In this document: piece after piece, positions 56,367-64,000 of the stretch | Position numbering within the stretch: position 1 is the first letter of the stretch | Layout of the letters: each line of letters starts with the position of its first letter | Assembly (NCBI GenBank): GCA_947305005.1 | Contig: CAMZCM010000003.1 | Coordinates: 62,001-126,000, forward strand | Length of the DNA stretch: 64,000 nucleotides | Reading direction: 5' to 3' | Source of the DNA: an uncultured Prevotellaceae bacterium | GTDB taxonomy: Bacteria; Bacteroidota; Bacteroidia; Bacteroidales; Bacteroidaceae | Notes under the pieces: generated by a model | What the model saw: only the letters and a program-made list of their open reading frames with translations | The model's database searches: none | What the model was told of the DNA's origin: nothing | Translations under genes and position numbers: made by a program

Positions 56367-57474
56367 GTATAAATTGGGAGAGTTGATCTCTGCTTGCGAC
56401 GAAAGAAATTCTTTTGGAATAAAAGAATTCTATGGGCTGAATATCAATAAGGAATTCATGCCAACTGTCGCTAATACAGAAGGTCTCGACGAATCAAAAT
56501 ACAAAGTTGTGCGAAAGCAACGATTTGTATTTAGTGGAATGCAAACAGGACGTGACGTTTGTATTCGAATTAGCATGTATAATGGAGATAATCCCATTAT
56601 TGTTTCACCTGCTTATACAACGTTCGAAATTCTCCGCAAGGATATTGTTCTACCAGAGTATTTCTTTATGCTATTCTTGTCTAAAGAAAAGGACAGATTT
56701 GGAGCTTTTTGTAGCGATGGCAGTATTCGCTCTAATCTTGATTGGGAAAGGTTCTGCGATTTTGAACTCACCCTTCCTTCAATTGAACAGCAGCGAAAAT
56801 ACGTTGATGTTTATCTTGCACTCCAAAACAATCTTGCTGCCTATCAAAGTAAAGTGGAAGAGTTGAAACTTGTTTGTGATGGGTACATGGATCAGTTGAA
56901 AAAGAAGTGTGGAAAGGTGAAAGTGGGAGGCTTTATTGAGCAATACGATGAGAGAAACACAAAAGGAGAACATGGCGTTGATGCTGTGATGGGTATTTCC
57001 ACAGAGAAGGCGTTCATTGATACAAAAGCGAATATGAACGGGGTTAGTCTCGATTCATATAAGGTGGTCATGAAAGATTCTTTCGTTTATGTTCCTGACA
57101 CCTCACGTCGAGGAGATAAAATGGCTATTGCTTTGAATCGTGGCGAAAAGCCATTATTGGTGTCGTCAATTTATACAACATTTAGAAGTAAAGATACACA
57201 GAAACTTCTGCCTGATTATCTGTTTATGTTCTTTGATCGTCCTGAATTTGACCGCTATGCTCGCTTCAACTCTTGGGGCAGTGCAAGAGAAGTCTTTACG
57301 ATGGACGATATGAATGATGTTAGGATTCCTATCCCAGATATATCTGTTCAAAAAGAGATTGTCAACATACACAAGTGCTACATTGAGCGTCAGCGTATTG
57401 CCGCCAAGCTGAAAGAGCAGTTGAACAATCTCTGTCCGATACTTATCAAAGGTTCTTTAGAAACAAGTAACTAA
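56353..57474 (+). CDS. hsdS: Type I restriction-modification system, specificity subunit
   Basis: Determines the bipartite DNA target of the complex. The 373 residues contain two target-recognition domains (about 1-140 and 185-330), each followed by a helical spacer. The halves are visibly related: CDERNSFG and YDERNTKG at the starts, SKYKVVRKQRFVFSG and DSYKVVMKDSFVYVP, and LPEYFFMLFL and LPDYLFMFFD. This gene is more AT-rich than its neighbours, as expected for swapped recognition domains. No second hsdS or recombinase gene is seen beside it. Confidence 0.93.
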   Translation: MGLTKYKLGELISACDERNSFGIKEFYGLNINKEFMPTVANTEGLDESKYKVVRKQRFVFSGMQTGRDVCIRISMYNGDNPIIVSPAYTTFEILRKDIVLPEYFFMLFLSKEKDRFGAFCSDGSIRSNLDWERFCDFELTLPSIEQQRKYVDVYLALQNNLAAYQSKVEELKLVCDGYMDQLKKKCGKVKVGGFIEQYDERNTKGEHGVDAVMGISTEKAFIDTKANMNGVSLDSYKVVMKDSFVYVPDTSRRGDKMAIALNRGEKPLLVSSIYTTFRSKDTQKLLPDYLFMFFDRPEFDRYARFNSWGSAREVFTMDDMNDVRIPIPDISVQKEIVNIHKCYIERQRIAAKLKEQLNNLCPILIKGSLETSN

Positions 57475-57486
57475 AATTAAAGCAGT

Positions 57487-60400
57487 ATGGCGAAACCTAA
57501 ATACATAGCGATGGATGGTCACTTCGTGGAGAGTGACTATGAGAATGCTCTCATCAGCTTCCTTGAAGCGGAAGGATGGCAGTATATTTTTGGCGAGAGC
57601 ATTGCAAGGCCCAACCGAAAGGAGGTGCTGTACATGGATGATCTGCTCCATTACTTGGAGGGAAAATATCCTGCGCTGGAGGATGATGACATCCGCAAGA
57701 TAGCCGACAATATCCGATTGGTGGGTGCTGACACGGATTTCGCCACGCTGCATAAGGTATATAAATGGATGGTGGACGGTATGCAGTTCACTGCCAAGGA
57801 CGGTACACCTTATACCATTGAACCAATTGACTTCGAAGAGGTAGAAAACAATACGTTCCGCGTAGTCAACCAGTTTACGGTAGATTACATCAACAACGGC
57901 GAGACCAAGAACCGTCGTCCCGATGTGCTACTCTATGTGAACGGCATCCCCGTTTGCGTGATAGAACTGAAGAACCCTGCTGACGAAAAGGCAACTATCG
58001 AAAAAGCATGGGAGCAGATAAATATTCGCTATTGGCGCGACATTCCACATCTGCTCCACTACTGCCCAATGGCTTGTATTAGCGATGGCGTAAAGACACG
58101 CCTGGGTACAGTCCGTACACCGTATGAACACTTCTATGCCTGGCGTCGTGTGGAGGATGGCGATAAGGTTTCAACTGGAGCCTTCAACGAGGTGATGACG
58201 ATGGTGAAGGGCGTTTATCGTCTTGACCGTTTCCTTGAAATATTTCGTGACTACATCTATTTTCAGGATGAGGTTTATGACAGCGATGAGAAGGAAATAG
58301 TTTGTCGCTACCCACAATTCTTTGCCACACGTCTGCTGAGAGAAAGCGTTATTCAATCAGTAAAGTCCAAGAGTGGCAAGGGAGGCACGTATTTTGGTGC
58401 AACCGGTTGTGGCAAAACTTACACGATGGCATTCCTAGCACGTCAGTTGTCGTTGCGCTGTACAGAAGAGATAGGTTCGCCCACCATCCTAATGATAGTA
58501 GATAGAGATGACCTGCAGAAGCAGGGAGCCAAACTGTTTACCAAGAGCGCAGAGTTCCTGAATCTGGGTGAAGTATCAACTGTGCCTACCCGCAAAAAAC
58601 TGCGTGAGGAACTTGGCGCACGCGAAAGTGGCGGCTTCTTCATCTGTACCATCCAGAAGTTCTGCGATAGGAAGGATGACCCAATAGGTTTGATTAACTC
58701 ACGCTCGAACATTATTTGCTTCAGCGACGAGGCACATCGCACGCAGATAGAAGGCTCGAAGCGCATCAAGTTTAGCGAGGATGCTGACGAGAACATGAAG
58801 GCCATGATCTCCAAGCCATACGCTAATGTGCTTCGTGAGGCATTACCAAATGCAACGTTTGTGGGTTTTACAGGTACACCTATTGCTGAAACTTATCAGA
58901 CCTTTGGTGACGAGATAGACCGCTACACGATGGATCAGGCTGTGGCTGACGGGCTGACAGTACCCATCAAGTATCATCCACGTATAGCCAAAGTTCTGCT
59001 GAATCAGGAGAAAGCCAAAGAGATTGAGGCATATTATGCTAAATGTGCAGAGGATGGCTCTACTCCGGAAGATATTGCCAAGAGCAAGAAGGCGATGAGT
59101 TCGCTGGAGGTGCTGCTTGGAGAGCCTGAGCGTCTTGATAAGTTGGCGATTGATATTCACGACCACTATATTTCAATAGTAGCCAAAGACCCTGAACGCA
59201 TACAGAAGGCCATGATTGTCTGTTCCAATCGCAAAATTGCCTACGACTTGCTTCTGCGTTTCAAAGAGCATTATCCCGAATGGTTTGAGGAGCGGAAGGT
59301 TCCTGAAGACATGGAGGCATCGAAGGAAGAACTCGCAGAGTTGACTGAAATGCCTACCATCGCAATGGTGGCCAGTGTCGGAAGCAACGATGAGGAGGAT
59401 ATGTACAACTATCTGGGAGGCGTAAAGAACGATCAGCGTACATCCAAGTGTGATGCGGCATACAAGAATCCGAAGTCAAACTTCCGTATTGTTATTGTTG
59501 TCGATATGTGGATTACAGGCTTTGATGTGGAGTGTCTGACCTATATGTACAACGACAAACCGCTGCAGAAGCACTCGCTCATTCAGACCATCAGTCGTGC
59601 CAACCGCAAATACCCAGGCAAGGAGTTTGGCTTGATTATCGACTATATTGGTATTCGCGACCAGATGCTCGAAGCCCGTAAGATATATGGAGGTAGCGGT
59701 ACGTTGGCACCGAACGCTGATGATATTGAGCAAGCGACAATACTGTTCCGTGAACAGTTGGTTATACTGAAGAACTTGTTCAAGGATTATGACTTGACTC
59801 CATTCCTCGATGTCAATACCGACCCAGGCACACGATATACCTTACTGGCAAAGGCTGCAGAATATGTGTTTGTCTCGACTGAGAAGTTGAACTCTGTCTG
59901 CAACGACGGTAAGAAGACCAAGAAGGTTACATTCAAGAGGTACTTCTTGCAGACTGTGAAGCGTATGCGCAAGGCATACGACCTGTGCCAGCCATCTGGA
60001 GAACTGGGTGAAGAAGAGTCTGCTTTGGCACAGTGCTTCATGGCAGTAGCAGGTATGGTCTATAAGATGAATGGAACCGATGCTCCAGACACCGACACCA
60101 TGAACCGGAAAGTGGCTAAGATGGTGGAGGAAGCCTTGAAGTACAACAATGTCGAGAGCATACTTGAAGATGGTGAGGAGATGGATATCTTCGGGCCAGA
60201 GTTTACAGAGCGTCTTGCTGACATTAAGATGCCTGCCTCAAAACTTGAGATGCTCATCAAATTACTACGCCAGCAGATTACTGAATATAGCAAAGCCAAT
60301 CAAGTGGCTTCGAAGAAATTCCAGGAGTTGCTCGAAGAAACCATCAGACAGTATCACGAGCGTCGTAAGTTCCTATCTGAGGAAGAGGCTGGAGCAACCC

Positions 60401-61113
60401 AAGAAGAGACTGCTGAAGACATCATTAAGAGGGCTACTGAACAGGCTTTGGCCATTCTCAATGACATGAAAGCAGATCGCGAGAGCTTCCGCAAGCTGGG
60501 CTTGACTTTCGAGGAGAAAGCTTTCTATGACATCTTGATGGCCCTACGGGACAAGAACAACTTTGAATATGGCGAGGACAAGATGGTTGACGGAGTCATG
60601 GTCAATGACAAATGTAAGAGTCTGGCTCGTAAAATCAAGGAGATTGTCGATGCCAAGTCCTCGTTTGCCGACTGGCTGAACAACCAGCGTGTAAGAGAGC
60701 AATTGAAACAAGACATCAAAATTTGCCTGGTGAAGAACGGTTATCCTCCCAAATACACACCAGAGGTATTCCGCGAGGTGATGGATCAAGTGGAAAACTT
60801 CAAGGAGAATTATGTGGCTACACCGCTTAAGCTGGCCAATGTTGAGGATGACCGTGATGTACGCAATCTAATCTTTAATCGCTTGCAGTTGAATCCTAGC
60901 ACAACTGATTTCGAATTACAGCGTGAAGTGATGGAACAATATGGCGAACGCTATCCAGATATGATCATCATGGATTGGAAGCGAATCATCGAAGAATATA
61001 CGCCCATGGTACGCAAAGCTACCAAGCGGCCTACAGCGAAAGTGGTAGAATTGGAGCAGAGGCAGTATGGTATGGCAGCAGAACCCGAGGAAGATTTCAA
61101 TAAAGGCCAATAA
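57487..61113 (+). CDS. hsdR: Type I restriction enzyme, motor/endonuclease subunit
   Basis: ATP-driven translocase and nuclease of the type I complex. The 1208 residues hold the N-terminal PD-(D/E)xK nuclease (RRPDVLLYVNG near 143 and CVIELKN near 160), the helicase core with Walker A GATGCGKTY near 304, DEAH box SDEAHRTQ near 414, GFTGTPI, and the second RecA domain with VDMWITGFDVECLTYMYNDK and QTISRANRKYPGKEFG. The C-terminal roughly 350 residues are helical. It is longer than the classic 1000-1050 residue HsdR because of this tail. All catalytic motifs look intact. Confidence 0.95.
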   Translation: MAKPKYIAMDGHFVESDYENALISFLEAEGWQYIFGESIARPNRKEVLYMDDLLHYLEGKYPALEDDDIRKIADNIRLVGADTDFATLHKVYKWMVDGMQFTAKDGTPYTIEPIDFEEVENNTFRVVNQFTVDYINNGETKNRRPDVLLYVNGIPVCVIELKNPADEKATIEKAWEQINIRYWRDIPHLLHYCPMACISDGVKTRLGTVRTPYEHFYAWRRVEDGDKVSTGAFNEVMTMVKGVYRLDRFLEIFRDYIYFQDEVYDSDEKEIVCRYPQFFATRLLRESVIQSVKSKSGKGGTYFGATGCGKTYTMAFLARQLSLRCTEEIGSPTILMIVDRDDLQKQGAKLFTKSAEFLNLGEVSTVPTRKKLREELGARESGGFFICTIQKFCDRKDDPIGLINSRSNIICFSDEAHRTQIEGSKRIKFSEDADENMKAMISKPYANVLREALPNATFVGFTGTPIAETYQTFGDEIDRYTMDQAVADGLTVPIKYHPRIAKVLLNQEKAKEIEAYYAKCAEDGSTPEDIAKSKKAMSSLEVLLGEPERLDKLAIDIHDHYISIVAKDPERIQKAMIVCSNRKIAYDLLLRFKEHYPEWFEERKVPEDMEASKEELAELTEMPTIAMVASVGSNDEEDMYNYLGGVKNDQRTSKCDAAYKNPKSNFRIVIVVDMWITGFDVECLTYMYNDKPLQKHSLIQTISRANRKYPGKEFGLIIDYIGIRDQMLEARKIYGGSGTLAPNADDIEQATILFREQLVILKNLFKDYDLTPFLDVNTDPGTRYTLLAKAAEYVFVSTEKLNSVCNDGKKTKKVTFKRYFLQTVKRMRKAYDLCQPSGELGEEESALAQCFMAVAGMVYKMNGTDAPDTDTMNRKVAKMVEEALKYNNVESILEDGEEMDIFGPEFTERLADIKMPASKLEMLIKLLRQQITEYSKANQVASKKFQELLEETIRQYHERRKFLSEEEAGATQEETAEDIIKRATEQALAILNDMKADRESFRKLGLTFEEKAFYDILMALRDKNNFEYGEDKMVDGVMVNDKCKSLARKIKEIVDAKSSFADWLNNQRVREQLKQDIKICLVKNGYPPKYTPEVFREVMDQVENFKENYVATPLKLANVEDDRDVRNLIFNRLQLNPSTTDFELQREVMEQYGERYPDMIIMDWKRIIEEYTPMVRKATKRPTAKVVELEQRQYGMAAEPEEDFNKGQ

Positions 61114-61114
61114 T

Positions 61115-62341
61115 ATGAATAGGCTCGTACTCATAGGAAATGGTTTTGATTTGGCGCATGACTTGAAAACAAGCTATGCTGATTTCATTTACTGGTATTG
61201 GAAGCGTCGTGTTACAAAGCTAAATGATGTCAGATCAACCACATCGGATGATAATCTTTGTACTTTAGAAGTTGTTGGAGAAACCTGGTCGACTTTCTAC
61301 TGGCAGCAGGCTAGTTCATTAAATAAGGCTGAAGGGAAAGAGCTATATCAATTCCTCAACAAACATAAAGACAAATTCACGATTCGACACACGGCTTTCT
61401 TTGGCAACATTCATAAAAGTATAGAGACAAAGGGATGGGTGGATATTGAGAATGAGTATTATAAATTACTGGAGCATTTCTCTATTCAGAATTATTCCGC
61501 AAAAGATATTGAGCATTTAAATAATCAGCTTCGTTACCTTCAGGAACTGCTTACTGAATATCTGACAGCCATTAATAAACAAGATATTCCCGTTATTGAT
61601 AACATTCGGAAGAAAATCTATGCCCCCATTAAGTCATCTGACATAGCCATAGAAGCAACCCAGACATTGGAAGAGTATATTGAATGGTGTAATAAGCTGG
61701 AAAATGATGTATGGGATGTAAAATTTGCCCATTATGGAATAAACGCTATTACAACTGGCGAGATCCATGATGTTGAAAAGTTCAAAAGTGATCCGTCGCT
61801 TTGTTCTGAGTACCCAAGAGTATATATGCTCCCAGAAAGAATCATGCTCTTGAACTTCAATTATACCAAAACAGCAATACCATACCTAAAACAAAACACA
61901 GACATATTTAGTCTTAACCATATCCATGGAGTGCTCGAATCCCCCGAGGGGATGATATTTGGTTATGGAGATGAGTTTGAGGACAGATATAAGAAACTTC
62001 AGAACATTGGTGATAACGAATGTCTTACCAATATCAAGACCATAAGGTATCAAGAATCAGACAACTATAGGCAGGTGTTGGCATTCATTGAATCTGCACC
62101 TTTTCAAGTATGCATAATGGGCCATTCATGTGGCAACTCTGACCGAACATTGCTCAATACGATTTTTGAGCATAGGAACTGCATATCTATTAAGCCTTAT
62201 TATTACCAAAAGGAGGGCGGAAAAGACAGCTTTATTGAGACTGTTCAAAACATAAGCCGAAATTTCACAGATATGAAGTTGCTGCGAGATAGAGTTGTAA
62301 ATAAAAGATTTTGTGAGACACTAACAGGCGTACTAAAATAA
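61115..62341 (+). CDS. AbiH-family abortive-infection protein
   Basis: A 408-residue protein starting MNRLVLIGNGFDLAHDLKTS, the hallmark of the AbiH family (lactococcal phage abortive infection), with LKTSYADFIYWYW, the WVDIENEYYKLL segment, MLLNFNYTKTAI and HIHGVLESPEGMIFGYGDE. The start is one base after the hsdR stop, making it the fifth gene of the DUF2971-hsdMSR operon. The family mechanism is unsettled. It could act as a back-up when restriction fails, as inferred from position. Confidence 0.88.
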   Translation: MNRLVLIGNGFDLAHDLKTSYADFIYWYWKRRVTKLNDVRSTTSDDNLCTLEVVGETWSTFYWQQASSLNKAEGKELYQFLNKHKDKFTIRHTAFFGNIHKSIETKGWVDIENEYYKLLEHFSIQNYSAKDIEHLNNQLRYLQELLTEYLTAINKQDIPVIDNIRKKIYAPIKSSDIAIEATQTLEEYIEWCNKLENDVWDVKFAHYGINAITTGEIHDVEKFKSDPSLCSEYPRVYMLPERIMLLNFNYTKTAIPYLKQNTDIFSLNHIHGVLESPEGMIFGYGDEFEDRYKKLQNIGDNECLTNIKTIRYQESDNYRQVLAFIESAPFQVCIMGHSCGNSDRTLLNTIFEHRNCISIKPYYYQKEGGKDSFIETVQNISRNFTDMKLLRDRVVNKRFCETLTGVLK

Positions 62342-62533
62342 TATAGCTGTCATGGAATACTCTACCCATACTCCAGGCTGCTTCTAAGCTTACTCATGAG
62401 TATGGCTACAGTATGGCAAAAGCGAGGGAAGGGCGAAGAAAGTGAACAGTGATATGTGCTAACTATTTTGAAAAAAAATTTTCTTTTCAGCTAACATTTC
62501 CAGTTTTTCGATACAATCAAATCAGAATAATAG

Positions 62534-62541
62534 TACCTTTG
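62534..62541 (+). promoter_or_regulatory. -7 promoter box for the terminal MFS gene
   Basis: TACCTTTG on the plus strand, 42 bases before the ATG. The remainder of the 240-base gap between abiH and this gene shows nothing else I can identify. Confidence 0.7.
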
Positions 62542-62583
62542 CACGCGAAATAGGAGAAATGCTATACAATTTAATGAGATAAC

Positions 62584-63915
62584 ATGAGCAAAACATCTTC
62601 ACTGAAAAGTACCATTGCGGTCTCGCTGACAAACTACCTGGATGCAGGAGCGATTGTGGCGGGAGCCAGCGGCATCACGCTGTGGCAGAAATACCTTGGC
62701 CTAAGCGAGATTCATTTAGGATGGCTGAATGCCATCAGTGCCAACGCCTTGGGCGCAGCTATCGGTGCCATCATCGGCGGCTTCCTGGCCGATAAGTTCG
62801 GGCGCAAGTTCATCTTCACCTATAACCTGCTCGTATATATGCTAGGCGTGCTGGTGGTGATGCTCAGCGTGAACTTCCCAATGCTGCTGTGCGGCTTCCT
62901 CATCACCGGCATCAGTGTAGGCATCGGCGTTCCGGCTTCATGGACCTATATCTCCGAGAGTTCGGAGGTCGGCAACCGCGGTCGCAACATCTGCATCTCG
63001 CAGATGTCATGGGGCGTAGGTCCTATGATGATTCTGCTATTGGGAATGTTCTTCGCTCCCGGCGGCTATCTCTTCAGTTGGGTGGAAGCCATCGGTCATG
63101 CTGTTGGCGGCGCAGACCTCGCAGGCGATGCCCTCAATGTCTTCTCCTCGCGCGTCGTATTCTTCTCCCTCTTCGTCGTGGCTTTCATCGCATGGCTGCT
63201 GCAGAGGAATCTGGAGGAGAGTAAAGAATTCACAGCAAACAAGGAAAATAAGAACAGCGGGATAGTAGAGAATATTAAATTGCTATTCACCAACAAGATT
63301 GCTGTGCGTACGGCTGTTTTCCTAGCCGCTATCTACTTGACCTGGAACCTCGTAGCCTCCGTGATGGGTTTCTTCTTGCCACACATCTATGAGACGGCAG
63401 GCGGGGTGACCAACGAGCAGGCCAACTGGCTCAGCTGTGTGTTGTGGTTCTGCACGGTAGCCACCACAGCCATCCTCTCGCAGTTCATCGACCGCACCAG
63501 TCATAAGTTCATCTATGTCCTTGGCCTCCTGGTAGCTATCGCCCCGTGGGTGATGGTGGTGACGACGGGTATCGGCAGCAGTGCCTCGCTGTGGGCCTTC
63601 GCCATCCTCTGGGGTATCGAGGGTGGCTTGAGCGTGCAGATCTTCTATGCCCTGTGGGGCAGCGAGCTCTTCCCCGCTAAGTTCCGTGCTGGCGCCCAAG
63701 GTCTGATGTTCTTCGTGGTCCGCGGTCTCTCCGCTGTCTGGGGCCTCATCTTCACCTATATCTACGGTGAGAACGGCGAGGGCTTCACGCTGGCAGCCTA
63801 CTGCATGATTGCCCTCCTCCTCCTCTCCCTCATCATCGGCATCATCGGTGCTCCCAACACACGCGGAAAGTCGTTGGCTCAGATCACCCAGGAGCGCTAT
63901 GGGGAGGAGAATTGA
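62584..63915 (+). CDS. MFS transporter, sugar-porter-like
   Basis: A 443-residue transporter with 12 predicted helices. Marks are TNYLDAGAIVAGASGITLW in helix 1, GGFLADKFGRKFIF in the helix 2-3 loop (the MFS DRxGRR-like motif), PASWTYISESSEVGNRGR after helix 4, and YALWGSELFPAKFRAGAQGL in the helix 10 region, similar to the sugar-porter E-x-P-x-x-x-R motif. The central loop carries NLEESKEFTANKENKNSG. The substrate is unknown. A 7-bp repeat tract begins just after its TGA. Confidence 0.85.
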   Translation: MSKTSSLKSTIAVSLTNYLDAGAIVAGASGITLWQKYLGLSEIHLGWLNAISANALGAAIGAIIGGFLADKFGRKFIFTYNLLVYMLGVLVVMLSVNFPMLLCGFLITGISVGIGVPASWTYISESSEVGNRGRNICISQMSWGVGPMMILLLGMFFAPGGYLFSWVEAIGHAVGGADLAGDALNVFSSRVVFFSLFVVAFIAWLLQRNLEESKEFTANKENKNSGIVENIKLLFTNKIAVRTAVFLAAIYLTWNLVASVMGFFLPHIYETAGGVTNEQANWLSCVLWFCTVATTAILSQFIDRTSHKFIYVLGLLVAIAPWVMVVTTGIGSSASLWAFAILWGIEGGLSVQIFYALWGSELFPAKFRAGAQGLMFFVVRGLSAVWGLIFTYIYGENGEGFTLAAYCMIALLLLSLIIGIIGAPNTRGKSLAQITQERYGEEN

Positions 63916-63941
63916 GAGATGAGAGATTAAAGATTAGAGAT
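63914..63941. repeat. Degenerate 7-bp repeat tract (four units) after the MFS gene
   Basis: Units GAGAGAT, GAGAGAT, TAAAGAT, TAGAGAT, overlapping the MFS stop codon; the same kind as at 10411-10445. Confidence 0.7.
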
Positions 63942-63970
63942 TATTCGAAATAACGAAATACAGAAAAAAT

Positions 63971-64000
63971 ATGGAAAGTATTTTAGAGAATCGTACAGCA
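63971..64000 (+). CDS. 5' end of a downstream gene (partial)
   Basis: An ATG at 63971 opens MESILENRTA, in frame to the window edge, preceded by an A-rich stretch (GAAAAAAT). Too short to identify. Confidence 0.4.
   Translation, partial: MESILENRTA

Noticed and set aside
56353..57474. Phase-variable hsdS shufflon
   Set aside because: Only one hsdS gene is present, and I see no recombinase gene or inverted hsdS fragment in the flanks; the two related halves are the normal internal duplication.

Overview
This window looks like the chromosome of a Bacteroidales bacterium, most like Prevotella or a close relative. Nearly every upstream region carries the Bacteroidetes -7 promoter box TAnnTTTG. 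Other lineage signs are a type IX secretion sorting domain, PorT-like barrels, DUF4369 and DUF4738 lipoproteins, a NagB/PIG-L fusion protein and a CE6-CE1 xylan esterase. The genus is an inference; no rRNA or tRNA gene was seen.

Layout. Positions 1-6500 hold two secreted/outer-membrane proteins facing a pfkA / T9SS-cargo / uvrA operon. Positions 6500-16500 carry an EEP-metallophosphatase fusion, rpsA, a coiled-coil zinc-ribbon protein, a NIF3 protein, an HdeD-like membrane protein and mfd. Positions 16600-24600 carry sdaA, a polyprenol-phosphate mannosyltransferase, pyrC and a stand-alone MetH-activation protein on the plus strand. These face a minus-strand run with a PAP2/barrel protein, a DUF4369 lipoprotein, plsC, a small membrane protein and divIC. 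Positions 24700-43600 hold dnaX with a sugar porter, a large DUF5107-TPR protein, ilvC, the CE6-CE1 esterase, the NagB/PIG-L protein, a small barrel protein, manA, a GHL10-type glycosidase, a second uvrA and aquaporin. Positions 43600-51000 are minus-strand: rfbB, rfbC, a DUF4738 lipoprotein, a HAD phosphatase, pgi, a possible tiny ORF, gpsA and lysS. Then come rhaA and an HU-like protein. Positions 53240-53950 contain wreckage of two nuclease genes (GIY-YIG and DUF1016). They sit directly before an intact defence operon, DUF2971-hsdM-hsdS-hsdR-abiH (53952-62341). An MFS transporter closes the window.

The most unusual signal is a set of short dispersed repeats, some of which are translated as part of conserved housekeeping proteins. 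Four near-identical 35-bp palindromic units sit in frame inside mfd and the second uvrA, one inverted pair per gene. Each pair flanks about 100 bp of apparently native sequence, and the units encode nearly the same peptide in both proteins. A related hairpin repeat, with a compensatory base change, lies in the dnaX linker. A second class is a degenerate tract of four or five 7-bp units. It recurs at eight or more places: inside pyrC, a sugar porter and the CE6-CE1 esterase, and directly upstream of the -7 boxes of rpsA and divIC. I do not recognise either class as a described element.
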